14,899 nucleotides of DNA, from contig JAFGWS010000172.1 of the NCBI GenBank assembly GCA_016937035.1, positions 1 through 14,899 of the forward strand, read 5' to 3'. The notes below the pieces were generated by a model. The model saw only the letters and a list, made by a program, of their open reading frames with translations. It had not been told where the DNA came from and did no database searches. Source of the stretch: Pontiellaceae bacterium. Its GTDB lineage: Bacteria > Verrucomicrobiota > Kiritimatiellia > Kiritimatiellales > Pontiellaceae. Below are positions 1 to 7,892 of the stretch, one piece after another (the first letter of the stretch is position 1; the number at the start of each line of letters is the position of its first letter). The position numbers and the translations under genes are program-made.

Positions 1-648
1 TTCCCATTTCCATGCGTCCTTTCTTATCAGTTGAAGAACGCAAGTTCCACTTAAACCGCTGGTCCGAAAATCGGGGGTAACCGCAATACTGCCAACTTCA
101 GAAAAGAAATAAGCGGAGTCTTTTTTCTCGAGTTCTTCATCCAGAGAAATCGGACTACCGCATAACCGCAGCCAACTAACTTTCAACGGGCGGTTCCCTA
201 AATATTGATTACTCCCCCATATCATATAATCCATCAGCTGATTTTCTTTCTGCTCACCAGCATCGGCGGTCGAAGAAAAAAGGGAACACTTCCCCCCATC
301 TTGGGACCGAAATGCAACATCACCGTATTCTGATTGGCAGTACAAATAGGTACAATTTTCAGGAACCTCGTCCCCGTCATTTTCGCTCCCGCCAAAGGAA
401 ACCACAACAATCCCCTCGGATTCCACAACGGTACCAGAAGGAAACGTGTATCCACGCTCCACTGAATCGCCGAGCACCCACCCGGAAATATCGATGGGGG
501 CATCGGAAGCATTAAACAACTCAACCCGCGGAGGAGCACCATTCGGACGCACAAACTGAATCTCACTGAGATAGATTTCGCCATAAACTGCAGAGGCCCA
601 TAAAGCACCCACAGCAACCGTTAACGATACAAAACCTGCTTTAAACAT
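1..648 (-). CDS. Secreted lamin-tail-domain (LTD) protein, 3' part outside window
   Basis: The frame starts at 648 and stays open for 216 codons to the window edge, so the C-terminus is missing. Three ATGs in a row (654, 651, 648) follow an AGGAG at 656-660; the third has the best spacing (7 nt). The product begins with a signal peptide (MFKAGFVSLTVAVGALWASA, then VYG). From about residue 24 it reads IYLSEIQF, PPRVELFN, IDISGWVLGD and YTFPSGTVV, the strand pattern of the lamin-tail domain, an Ig-like fold found in secreted bacterial proteins, often beside nucleases, phosphatases or PEP-CTERM sorting signals. The visible rest (residues about 85-216) has several Cys and no recognised motif. I infer an exported or surface role; the substrate is unknown. 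A shorter open frame inside this region (234-617) is out of phase and is a shadow. It has its own ribosome site, 120 bp downstream of the RhuM gene. Confidence 0.8.
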   Translation of the reverse strand, partial: MFKAGFVSLTVAVGALWASAVYGEIYLSEIQFVRPNGAPPRVELFNASDAPIDISGWVLGDSVERGYTFPSGTVVESEGIVVVSFGGSENDGDEVPENCTYLYCQSEYGDVAFRSQDGGKCSLFSSTADAGEQKENQLMDYMIWGSNQYLGNRPLKVSWLRLCGSPISLDEELEKKDSAYFFSEVGSIAVTPDFRTSGLSGTCVLQLIRKDAWKWE

Positions 649-705
649 CATCATTCTCCTAGTTGGGAGCCGAGATCAGAGTACCAGAGTCGGGCAAGTG
701 ATTTT

Positions 706-770
706 AAAAAAGGTGTCAGTCCCGAAAAAAGGTGTCCCGTAATCTCGTATGCCCCGTGTCAGTCCTATTA
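706..770. repeat. Short GGTGTCAGTCC-type repeats behind rhuM
   Basis: Two direct copies sit head to tail: six A's plus GGTGTCAGTCCCG at 706-724, and six A's plus GGTGTCCCG at 725-739. A third partial copy, GTGTCAGTCCTATTA, lies at 756-770, directly after the rhuM stop codon. Read on the minus strand, the copies give GGGACTGACACC followed by T6. The T-runs might also end the rhuM transcript, although no stable stem precedes them. I believe GGGACTGACACC-type strings are dispersed in genomes with REP-associated transposases, but that is from memory and untested here. Confidence 0.6.
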
Positions 771-775
771 TTTCA

Positions 776-1795
776 TCAGTCGCATCGCGCATTTCCATGC
801 TCCCGCTTGATCGTTTCTTCCAACTGCCGCAACTCCTCAAGATCCTGCGCATCAGCCGCCTTAGCATCCTGTTTTTTGCGCCGGGCGTTGAAGGTTTCGT
901 ATTCCACTTCAGCGCGGGTTTCCATTTCGAGGCGACTGACGGAGCCTTTATGGTCGAGCAGCGCCATGTCGTTTCCATCGAGGATGCGATCAACGTTTTC
1001 GCGCCAGAAATCCATCGTAATATCGAGTCGATTTTTTGCGCGCAGCTCAGCGGTTTCAAGAAAGATGACGACGAGTCGATTGAGCGTGTCGATTTCGTCA
1101 GCGGAAAGATAGTTCTTTGCGACAATGACGTCGCCTTTACGCACAATCGATCCCTTCCAACTGGTGAGTCCCATGTTGGGCTGAGAAGCGTCAGCGCGGG
1201 AAGTGACGATTTCGGCGGCGGTCTGCCCCGTCACGGCGTAGAGCAGTTTGTTTTGCGTCTCGGCAAAAAACATCTGTGTGGCTTTGTCTGAAGGATCATA
1301 GTCGCTGCACAGCGTGAAAAGATCGCGCACCTTCTGGTAAAACCGTTTTTCAGAGGCTCGAATATCGCGAATACGTGCCAGCATCTCGTCAAAATAATCC
1401 GGACGCCCATCCGGGTTCTTCAGCCGCTCGTCATCCATAACGAAGCCCTTGACGATGTATTCATGCAGATGGCGGTTGGCCCACTGGCGAAAGTGCGTTC
1501 CGCGTACACTGCGAACGCGGAAACCGACAGCGAGAATCATCGGCAGCGCATAGTAACGGACGGTATAGTTTTTCCCGTCAGCGGCAGTTGTTAAGAAATC
1601 CTTAACAACTGAATTTTCGGATAACTCATTATCCTCCAATATATTGGATATGTGCATGCTCACATTTGGTTTGGAGGTGGAAAAAAGTTCGGCGAGCTGG
1701 TTCTGGTTAAGCCATACGTTGCCGTCGCGGGCATACAGTGCAACCGAGGCCTTGCCGTCAGCGGTCTTATAGATGATCAAATCCTGCTTATCCAT
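776..1795 (-). CDS. rhuM: RhuM-family protein
   Basis: 339 aa. The family is named after Salmonella RhuM, encoded in pathogenicity island 3; its biochemical function is not established. Family marks visible: an N-terminal winged-helix-like block (residues 26-60, WLNQNQLAELF, STSKPNVSMHI, SNILEDNEL), then KNYTVRYYALPMILAVGFRV (75-94) and RGTHFRQWANRHLHEYIVKG (98-117), a segment shared with phage KilA-N/Rha-like proteins. The C-terminal half contains RFYQKVRDLF and FFAETQNKLLYAVTGQTAAE and ends in a charged helical stretch (about 290-335). Length is normal and the gene looks intact. A weak GAGAAG lies 5 nt before the ATG, and the start is only 33 bp behind the cellulase stop, so it may be transcribed with it by read-through. 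RhuM genes are patchily distributed and often found in mobile or defence regions; together with the repeats downstream this suggests acquisition, which is an inference. Confidence 0.9.
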   Translation of the reverse strand: MDKQDLIIYKTADGKASVALYARDGNVWLNQNQLAELFSTSKPNVSMHISNILEDNELSENSVVKDFLTTAADGKNYTVRYYALPMILAVGFRVRSVRGTHFRQWANRHLHEYIVKGFVMDDERLKNPDGRPDYFDEMLARIRDIRASEKRFYQKVRDLFTLCSDYDPSDKATQMFFAETQNKLLYAVTGQTAAEIVTSRADASQPNMGLTSWKGSIVRKGDVIVAKNYLSADEIDTLNRLVVIFLETAELRAKNRLDITMDFWRENVDRILDGNDMALLDHKGSVSRLEMETRAEVEYETFNARRKKQDAKAADAQDLEELRQLEETIKREHGNARCD

Positions 1796-1828
1796 GTGTT
1801 CTTCTCTGCAAAAGTTCCGCCCCGTCGC

Positions 1829-3538
1829 TCAAGGCGCTTGGGTATAATCTGAAAACATGCCTAGGAGGTAGACCATCGCTGCGGTCCAATTGATAGCAAT
1901 CTCGTTGGTTTCATAGCTTTCCATCTCATCCTTCCAGTCCGTTGCCGTCGGCCAACCGCCGCCGACCAGAAGCCCGGGCCAAGGATCAATGATTCCATCC
2001 GCCTCCGACGGCCGATGATGCGGATGCATGGGCGGATTAATCCCCTCGCCCGTCACCTGCGAACGGTTATAGGCATTCCGTCCATAGAGATGGCTGACCT
2101 GATCGATTGCACAGTCCAGATACTTTTGCTCATTCGTCTCCTTATGCGCCGCTCGGAGCACCATCCCCTGAAGCGCTACCGAACCGTTACAACCCCAGAA
2201 ATATCGATCCAAACCACGACCAAACCCTTGATTGTCCGCCAAATCGATCACGGAATCCGCCGTTGAAATGACCTCTTTCCGCACCGCCTTTTCCAGTTCA
2301 GCGTCTTTTCCCTGCCGCTCCGAGGCCAGATAAGCAAACATGCCCAGATTACCCACAGTGCTCCAGCCCCAGCTCAGTTCAATTTTTCGTCTGGCCGACG
2401 ATGCCCGCTTTTCAAAATCCGCCAGCGCTTCCGGCGACCCGGTGGTTTCCCACATTTCGGCGGCGGCCCAAAGACGATCATCGGTATCCGAAGTTCCATA
2501 TCCGCCGGTGCTGAAAGCCGCTTGATCCGGATCATGGCGCTCCGGATGCACCTGCAGCCAGGCATAGCTTTTATCCGCTTCCGCCTGGAGCTTATCGGCA
2601 TACGCGGCATCGTATGGACGATATATCCGCGCCGCCTGCGCCATCACCGCAGTGAATCCGGCGGTGGCAGCAGAGCTGTACGGCACCCAATAGCGGTCTT
2701 CTTTGTCTGTTGACGGCATCACCATCCCGGAAAAGTCGATTCGCGTCAGCTTGTGCGGTATACGCCCATCGCCATAAACCGCCGCATTTTTAAGCATCCA
2801 GTCGAGTTCATATTTCATCTCGTCGAGAAAATCCGGATAGGTACCGCCGGCTTCGCGAATCGGGAGCTTTACATGAACGAGCTGATTGGAAAAATGTTCC
2901 CAGCCTTTCAGCATCACCCCCATGGAAAACGCGGCGTTAACCATATATTTTCCGAAGTCGCCGGCGTCGTGCCAACCTCCCGTTCCATCGATGGTTCCAG
3001 TGCCGCCGATATAATCCATCTTCCCGTCAGCCGCGTGGCAGATATCATGTTGAAAGATATTTCCGCCGTGGCTAATGCTCACCGCCATGCCGCAGCGCAG
3101 GCCGTACAGTCCGGCCATCTGGAGCTCAAGCGAATCGTTATATACCTCATCCGCCACACGGAAAGGAACGGAATTTCCAACGCCATCGATTTGCAGATAA
3201 TAGGTTCCCGGAGCAGTCAGCGCAGAAAAATCGACCAGCTGAACCGTCTCCTTGCTGTCGGACGTGACCACGGCGGAAGAAAGTTTTCCCGAGAGGACGG
3301 AGGAATCATCCGCAGAGGAACGAATCCTCCACTCCGCGTCCGTGTGATCCCCCATTACCGTTGCACGTTTTGCCAGCGTCGGCTTATAGCCGATGGAATT
3401 TACGCGCACGTCCTTTGAAGGAATTGATGCAGTTGCAGATATCCGTTTTTCAGGGGAAATCTCATCCTCCGCCAGCACTCCCGCAGCTGCAGCCGTGAGC
3501 AGCAAGAGGTTGATCCATACCGTTTTTAGTTTCTTCAT
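1829..3538 (-). CDS. Secreted glycoside hydrolase family 9 endoglucanase-like enzyme with N-terminal Ig-like domain
   Basis: 569 aa. A signal peptide (residues 1-23, ending VLA) directs export. An Ig-like CelD_N domain follows (about 43-128; VRVNSIGYKP is its usual opening). The (alpha/alpha)6 catalytic domain runs from about 133 to 565. GGWHDAGDFGKY (188-199) carries the catalytic-base aspartates D191/D194; MHPHHRPS (504-511) is the GH9 histidine signature; YETNEIAINW (542-551) places the acid/base glutamate at E546. All catalytic residues are present. GH9 enzymes are inverting beta-glucanases acting on cellulose, mixed-linkage glucan or cello-oligosaccharides; which of these applies cannot be told from sequence. 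No dockerin or carbohydrate-binding module is seen. It starts 20 bp after rsmA, with GGGAG 5' of the ATG at long spacing (about 12 nt), so it may be read from the pdxA-rsmA transcript. Pairing a cellulase with housekeeping genes is unusual and may be incidental. Confidence 0.95.
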   Translation of the reverse strand: MKKLKTVWINLLLLTAAAAGVLAEDEISPEKRISATASIPSKDVRVNSIGYKPTLAKRATVMGDHTDAEWRIRSSADDSSVLSGKLSSAVVTSDSKETVQLVDFSALTAPGTYYLQIDGVGNSVPFRVADEVYNDSLELQMAGLYGLRCGMAVSISHGGNIFQHDICHAADGKMDYIGGTGTIDGTGGWHDAGDFGKYMVNAAFSMGVMLKGWEHFSNQLVHVKLPIREAGGTYPDFLDEMKYELDWMLKNAAVYGDGRIPHKLTRIDFSGMVMPSTDKEDRYWVPYSSAATAGFTAVMAQAARIYRPYDAAYADKLQAEADKSYAWLQVHPERHDPDQAAFSTGGYGTSDTDDRLWAAAEMWETTGSPEALADFEKRASSARRKIELSWGWSTVGNLGMFAYLASERQGKDAELEKAVRKEVISTADSVIDLADNQGFGRGLDRYFWGCNGSVALQGMVLRAAHKETNEQKYLDCAIDQVSHLYGRNAYNRSQVTGEGINPPMHPHHRPSEADGIIDPWPGLLVGGGWPTATDWKDEMESYETNEIAINWTAAMVYLLGMFSDYTQAP

Positions 3539-3558
3539 GATAACTTCGGTCTCCCATG

Positions 3559-4392
3559 TTAAGAAAGCAGGCGCGCCAGTGCGGCCCAGCGTTCAATTTC
3601 AATCACCTCGGGGCGTTCAGTGTGCAGAATGCCTGCATCAGCCAGCAGTGCATCGACCGGAGAAATACCCAGTCGACTCAGAATCGTTCCAATCTGCTTC
3701 CGTCGCTGCGAAAAGCAGTGCTTCACCAGCTTCTTAAAGGTTGGATAAGTTGCTCCATCCACAATCGGCACGGCCCGCCGCTCCATCTTCACCACGGCCG
3801 ACCAAACCTTCGGCGGCGGAAGAAAACAGGTCGGGCTGATCTTTTTCACGAGCGTGTTTTCATAAAAAACGCCGGTCAGAATGCCGAGCACACCGTAATG
3901 TTTATTCCCCGGCCCGGCCGTCAGACGATCGGCCACCTCTTTCTGAATCGTGAGCGACATCAGCTCCGGACGATGCTCGCACTCGGCGATATCAACCATC
4001 AGGCGGCTCGCCACAGAATACGGCAGGTTCGCCGCTACCTTGCTGATTCCACCAGCAAACAGCGCCTCCAGATCCACATCCAGCGCATCCTCTTCGATCA
4101 ATGTAAACTCAGAAAACCGCGACTTCAGATAGTTCACCATCGTCGGATCTTTTTCGATACAGGTCACTGCCCGCGCCTGCGGAAGTATCCGCTCCGTCAA
4201 TGCGCCCAGCCCCGGACCAATCTCCAACACCGCCTCCTCCGGCGTAATCTCCGCCGTCGACGCAATGATATCGAGAATGTTTGCATCGATCAGGTAGTTC
4301 TGCCCCAGCCCCTTATTCGGGCGGTGGCCGAGCTTTTCGAGCAGCGCGCGCACCTCCTTCGGACTTGTCAATCTTGGTTCTTCAGACATCAT
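3559..4392 (-). CDS. rsmA: 16S rRNA (adenine1518-N6/adenine1519-N6)-dimethyltransferase RsmA/KsgA
   Basis: 277 aa, normal for the family. It uses S-adenosylmethionine to dimethylate two adjacent adenines in the 3' terminal hairpin of 16S rRNA, a late step of 30S assembly. NKGLGQNYLID (26-36) is the N-terminal family signature; LEIGPGLGALT (56-66) is SAM motif I; E80 in CIEKD binds the ribose; NLPYSVAS (122-129) is the N-(L/I)-P-Y catalytic motif IV; FLPPPKVWSAV lies near 188-198. The C-terminal helical domain contains CFSQRRKQIGTIL. The ATG at 4392 or 4389 follows AGGA with 4 or 7 nt spacing. It lies 95 bp downstream of pdxA. pdxA-ksgA linkage is known from E. coli (surA-pdxA-rsmA-apaG), supporting co-transcription. 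Much of that gap is taken up by a palindromic repeat. Confidence 0.97.
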   Translation of the reverse strand: MMSEEPRLTSPKEVRALLEKLGHRPNKGLGQNYLIDANILDIIASTAEITPEEAVLEIGPGLGALTERILPQARAVTCIEKDPTMVNYLKSRFSEFTLIEEDALDVDLEALFAGGISKVAANLPYSVASRLMVDIAECEHRPELMSLTIQKEVADRLTAGPGNKHYGVLGILTGVFYENTLVKKISPTCFLPPPKVWSAVVKMERRAVPIVDGATYPTFKKLVKHCFSQRRKQIGTILSRLGISPVDALLADAGILHTERPEVIEIERWAALARLLS

Positions 4393-4407
4393 TACATCCT
4401 GTTATCA

Positions 4408-4483
4408 GGCAAAATGATTTTTTGGCAGAATGATTACTCATAAAACAATGCACCGAATCATTCTGCCTCATAATTATTCTGCC
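4408..4483. repeat. 76-bp symmetrical palindrome of four 12-mers (REP-like)
   Basis: Four copies of one 12-mer are arranged symmetrically: GGCAAAATGATT (4408-4419), GGCAGAATGATT (4424-4435), then inverted AATCATTCTGCC (4456-4467) and AATTATTCTGCC (4472-4483). Each pair is spaced with a 16-bp period and both pairs share the centre 4445.5. The inner arms are perfect complements; the outer arms have two mismatches, one of which is a G-U wobble on either strand. The element fills most of the gap between pdxA and rsmA and would fold into a hairpin in their transcript. There is no long T-run after it, so it is not a classical terminator. A mobile REP-like element or an mRNA-processing or stability hairpin are the main options. 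Confidence 0.8.
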
Positions 4484-4487
4484 AATT

Positions 4488-5438
4488 TTATTTCCACGGG
4501 TTGGGTTTTCCGGCCATTTGGACCGCCAGCGCAATTGCATTTTCCATACTCTTCGACGAAGCCTCATTTTTTCCAGCGATGCCGAATGCCGTTCCGTGAT
4601 CAGGCGAGGTGCGGATAATGGGAAGCCCCAGCGTCACATTAATCCCCTCATCAAAACCGATCATCTTCAACGGACCTAGTCCCTGATCGTGATACATCGC
4701 CACCACGGCGTCATACCTCCCCTTCAGCGCTTCATAAAAAATGGTATCCGCCGGAACGGCGTCGCTGACGTTAAATCCGCGTTCGCGCGCCATGCTGATC
4801 GCCGGATTGATCAGCTCAATCTCTTCACGGCCAATCACGCCGCCGTCGCCCGCATGCGGGTTCAGCCCGCAAACACCGATTATTCCATTGCTCAACCCAA
4901 AGAGTTCGAGCGCCTGCCCAGCCAACTCAATGGCCTCGCGTATATTTTCCTGATTCAGCGCAGCGGAGACCTGCGCGATCGGAATATGCCGCGTAACCAG
5001 CATCACCCGCAAACCGCCGCCAAGGAGCATCATTCCAAAATTCTTCGTTCCGGTGAGCTCAGCCAACAGCTCCGTATGCCCGGGCACATGGATTCCTGCC
5101 CGATGGAACCCCTCTTTACAGATCGGCGCTGTCACCATTGCGTCCAGCTCGCCGGAGAGGCATTTTGAAACCGCGCAGCGAATCGCCTGCTCCGCAAGAA
5201 GAGAAGCGTCCACACGCACTTCACCGGGAGCCCATTTCGCCGTCGCTTCCACATCGACAAATTCAATTGAGGACGAGACCGGAACATTCAGCGCGGCCGC
5301 CTGCTCGCGCACCATCGCTTCCGGCCCGATAACAACAAAACGCACGCCTGCGGAACTGCCGATGTTGTTAACCGCCTTGAGCGTAATTTCCGGTCCGATG
5401 CCGTTGATGTCGCCGATACTGATTCCAATGCGTTTCAT
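4488..5438 (-). CDS. pdxA: 4-hydroxythreonine-4-phosphate dehydrogenase PdxA
   Basis: 316 aa. It oxidises 4-phosphohydroxy-L-threonine with NAD(P)+; the product decarboxylates spontaneously and is condensed by PdxJ to pyridoxine 5'-phosphate (DXP-dependent vitamin B6 pathway, cytoplasm). Visible marks: GISIGDINGIGPEI (4-17) at the N-terminus, HVPGHTELLAELTG (117-130), and the three metal-binding histidines H151 (TRHIPI), H195 (GLNPHAGDGG) and H250 (MYHDQGLGPLK), whose spacing (44 and 55) is close to that of E. coli His166/211/266. INVTLGLPIIRTSPDHGTAF (266-285) is the conserved C-terminal block. All key residues are present. AGAGG lies just upstream of the ATG. It is the first gene of a likely pdxA-rsmA(-GH9) unit and starts beyond the glnN terminator. 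Confidence 0.97.
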   Translation of the reverse strand: MKRIGISIGDINGIGPEITLKAVNNIGSSAGVRFVVIGPEAMVREQAAALNVPVSSSIEFVDVEATAKWAPGEVRVDASLLAEQAIRCAVSKCLSGELDAMVTAPICKEGFHRAGIHVPGHTELLAELTGTKNFGMMLLGGGLRVMLVTRHIPIAQVSAALNQENIREAIELAGQALELFGLSNGIIGVCGLNPHAGDGGVIGREEIELINPAISMARERGFNVSDAVPADTIFYEALKGRYDAVVAMYHDQGLGPLKMIGFDEGINVTLGLPIIRTSPDHGTAFGIAGKNEASSKSMENAIALAVQMAGKPNPWK

Positions 5439-5511
5439 GAGCCTCTATTCTCGTTGACGATAGGTAAAAGAAGGTATCCGGCTTCACCCGATCCCGCAAC
5501 GCCTTTGCGAC

Positions 5512-5536
5512 AAAAAAAAGCCCCGATCAACGGGGC
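5512..5536 (-). terminator. Rho-independent terminator of glnN
   Basis: On the minus strand a GCCCCG/CGGGGC stem with a 5-nt loop (5520-5536) is followed by T8 (5519-5512). It starts 27 bp after the glnN stop codon and lies between glnN and pdxA. On the plus strand only four T's follow the stem, so termination is mainly in the glnN direction. Confidence 0.92.
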
Positions 5537-5563
5537 CTTTTCGATATCCAACAGAATCATCTG

Positions 5564-7597
5564 TTAGACGAGGAGCAGCTCTGCGTAGCTCGGGAGCGGC
5601 CACAGATCCGCCGGAACGATGGCTTCGAGCGCGTCAACAGACTTGCGCAGCGCATTCATTGCAGCAAGCTTTTCAGACGGAGCTTCAGCACCTTCCAGCA
5701 CCTTCACGCCGGCAACCACCGCTTCGAGGAGGCTGGACATTTCAGCCGTGATACTTGCAACCGCCGGAACCGACGAGTATTCGTTGATCGACGTGACAAC
5801 CGCCGGAATAACCATGCCCTTAACAATATCGAGCGCCGTAGCTGCTTCGATACCGATAACCGTTTTATAGGTTTCTTCATAGATATTAAAGCGCGATTCC
5901 AGCTCTTCGTTGGACAGCACGTTGTACTTCGCAAACAGATCCTTCGCCTTCTGGGTCTGCAACATCGGCAGAGACTCTTCCGTTGTTACGAGATTCGGCA
6001 GACCGCGTCTGGCTGCTTCTTCGAGCCATTCATCGGTATAGCCGTCGCCATTGAAGAGGATCCGCTTGTGCTCTTTGATAATTGAAGCCAGAACGTCCTG
6101 CAGAACAGCATTGAACTCGCCACCCTGTTCGAGGCCGGCTTCAACTTTGGTGCAGATATAGTCAAACGCTTCTGCAACGATCGTGTTAAGCACAATGTTT
6201 GCTCCGGCCGGATTCTGATTGGAACCCACCGCACGGAACTCGAAGCGGTTGCCGACGAACGCGAACGGAGAAGTACGGTTACGATCGGTATTGCCGCGCG
6301 GAAGTTTCGGAATGCTGTCAATACCGAGATGGATAATTCCGCCTTCTTTGGAGGACTTGGCACCGCCGGCTTCAATCTGTTCAATGATGTCGGTGAGCTG
6401 ATCGCCCAAGAAGATGGATACCACCGCCGGAGGGGCCTCGTTGGCACCGAGGCGATGGTCGTTACCCGCAGAAGCAACTGAAGCACGCAGCAGGTCTGCA
6501 TGGGTATCAACCGCTTTCATCAGCGCAACAACGATGGTCATAAACTTGGCGTTTTCGTGCGGGTTATCGCCCGGAGAAAGCCAGTTTTTCCCATCCGGAC
6601 CCATGATGGCCCAGTTGTTGTGCTTACCCGAACCATTCACACCCGCGAAGGGCTTTTCGTGAAGCAGGCAGGCAAAGCCGTGCTTTTCTGCGGTCACTTT
6701 GAGGGTTTCCATGGTGATCATATTGCGGTCAACAGAAACGTTGAGCGTTTCAAAAATCGGAGCAATTTCGAACTGAGCCGGACACACTTCGTTATGGCGG
6801 GTTTTTGCGAGAACGCCGGATTCCCAAAGCGCTTTATCAAGATCCGCCATGAACGCCGCTACGCGATGCTTGATGGAACCGAAATAGTGGTCGTCGAGCT
6901 GCTGATGCTTGGAAGCCGGTTTGCCGAACAACGTACGGCCGGTGCGCTGCAGGTCAGGGCGTGCTTCGTAAAGATCGGCGTCGATCAGGAAATATTCCTG
7001 CTCGGAACCGAGCGTGGCTTTAGCCATCGCGTCGCCGCAGTCAATCCCGAAGAGCTTGCCGAGACGAATCGTCTGCTCGGAAAGAGCTTTCATAGAGCGC
7101 AGCAACGGAGTCTTTTTGTCGAGTGCCTCGCCATGGTATCCACAGAAGACGGTCGGTATCGTAAGGGTGGATGCGCCGCAGGCATCATACTTGATAAACG
7201 CCGGACTGGACGGATCCCAACCGGTATAACCACGGGCTTCGAAAGTGGCACGCAGGCCGCCGGACGGGAAGGAGGAGGCATCGGGTTCTCCCTGAATCAG
7301 CTCTTCGCCGCTGAATCGGGTGATAATTCCCCCTTTAAAATCGGGAAAGATGAAAGCGTCATGCTTTTCAGCGGTAGAACCAGTGAGCGGTTGGAACCAG
7401 TGGGTGTAGTGCGTGGCCCCCTTTTCCATCGCCCATTCCTTCATCGCTTCCGCGACTTCATCTGCAATGCTCGCGTCAATCTCGGTGCCCACGTCTATGG
7501 TCTTTTTCAGCTTCTCAAAGGTCGAGGCCGACAGGCGCTCTTCCATAACCTTCAGACCGAAAACGTTTGCGCCGAATGCTTCAATATTATTCTTCAT
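5564..7597 (-). CDS. glnN: Type III glutamine synthetase GlnN
   Basis: 677 aa from the chosen ATG. It condenses glutamate and ammonia to glutamine with ATP and is central to nitrogen assimilation. Type III enzymes are large (about 700 aa) dodecamers. Visible here: the type-III N-terminal region ([15 protein letters not shown], 8-22; [20 protein letters not shown], 60-79), [10 protein letters not shown] (197-206), [14 protein letters not shown] (270-283), [13 protein letters not shown] (319-331), [14 protein letters not shown] (377-390), and [20 protein letters not shown] in the C-terminal half of the catalytic domain. The type-III tail ends with [13 protein letters not shown]. An in-frame TTG 39 nt upstream (7636) is open but lies inside a hairpin; the ATG at 7597 has AAAGGA about 8 nt upstream and fits better. 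It is monocistronic: its own sigma-54-like promoter (7731-7747) and its own terminator. That promoter suggests control by nitrogen limitation. Confidence 0.97.
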   Translation of the reverse strand: MKNNIEAFGANVFGLKVMEERLSASTFEKLKKTIDVGTEIDASIADEVAEAMKEWAMEKGATHYTHWFQPLTGSTAEKHDAFIFPDFKGGIITRFSGEELIQGEPDASSFPSGGLRATFEARGYTGWDPSSPAFIKYDACGASTLTIPTVFCGYHGEALDKKTPLLRSMKALSEQTIRLGKLFGIDCGDAMAKATLGSEQEYFLIDADLYEARPDLQRTGRTLFGKPASKHQQLDDHYFGSIKHRVAAFMADLDKALWESGVLAKTRHNEVCPAQFEIAPIFETLNVSVDRNMITMETLKVTAEKHGFACLLHEKPFAGVNGSGKHNNWAIMGPDGKNWLSPGDNPHENAKFMTIVVALMKAVDTHADLLRASVASAGNDHRLGANEAPPAVVSIFLGDQLTDIIEQIEAGGAKSSKEGGIIHLGIDSIPKLPRGNTDRNRTSPFAFVGNRFEFRAVGSNQNPAGANIVLNTIVAEAFDYICTKVEAGLEQGGEFNAVLQDVLASIIKEHKRILFNGDGYTDEWLEEAARRGLPNLVTTEESLPMLQTQKAKDLFAKYNVLSNEELESRFNIYEETYKTVIGIEAATALDIVKGMVIPAVVTSINEYSSVPAVASITAEMSSLLEAVVAGVKVLEGAEAPSEKLAAMNALRKSVDALEAIVPADLWPLPSYAELLLV

Positions 7598-7623
7598 TTC
7601 AATTTTCCTTTGATCATAAAATT

Positions 7624-7642
7624 GCCTCCGAAACAAGGAGGC
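7624..7642 (-). promoter_or_regulatory. Hairpin in the glnN 5' leader
   Basis: In the transcript GCCTCC (7642-7637) pairs perfectly with GGAGGC (7629-7624) around a 7-nt loop, followed by AATTTTAT. The hairpin lies 26 nt before the ATG and hides a GGAGG that could otherwise act as a ribosome site for the in-frame TTG. It could be a leader structure, a weak attenuator or the 3' end of transcripts arriving from lpxD. The T-run is interrupted, so efficient termination is doubtful. Confidence 0.5.
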
Positions 7643-7730
7643 TACACCCTACCTTCAAACAAGCCCGGTCATCTTTGCAGAGCGCCGGAATTGAGAAATT
7701 TACGACCCTAATTGAGAGTCGGCTTGGCAA

Positions 7731-7747
7731 AGCATCATTCATGCCAG
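7731..7747 (-). promoter_or_regulatory. Sigma-54 (RpoN) -24/-12 promoter of glnN
   Basis: The minus strand reads CTGGCATGAATGATGCT (7747 to 7731). Against the consensus YTGGCACGRNNNTTGCW it has GG and GC in exact register (12 bp apart) and only two mismatches among the defined positions. Transcription would start near 7720, giving a leader of about 120 nt that contains the 7624-7642 hairpin. Glutamine synthetase genes are classical sigma-54 targets. No clear NtrC-type dyad was found upstream (7748-7892). The rest of this 295-base gap shows no gene and no convincing lpxD terminator. Confidence 0.75.
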
Positions 7748-7892
7748 GAGATCCAGACGAGACATCCGTTTTTACCCCAAGGATTTACATTTATTTCCAA
7801 AATTCAGACCATCCCCTTTATGCAACAAATATGTAATCAAATAGCCTGCGAAAGAACAATTATGGCGAAAATTTCCGTGTGAAACCGAAAAA

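Noticed and set aside
234..617. 127-aa minus-strand open frame near the left edge
   Set aside because: It is out of phase with the longer frame that has a signal peptide, a ribosome site and a lamin-tail pattern; its own translation shows no domain.
3556..4443. 295-aa plus-strand open frame opposite rsmA
   Set aside because: Antisense to a clear RsmA with all motifs; composition rich in Arg, His and Gln as expected for a shadow.
6500..7711. 403-aa plus-strand open frame opposite glnN
   Set aside because: Antisense to a fully conserved glutamine synthetase; no ribosome site or recognisable domain. Long antisense frames are expected opposite GC-biased coding DNA.
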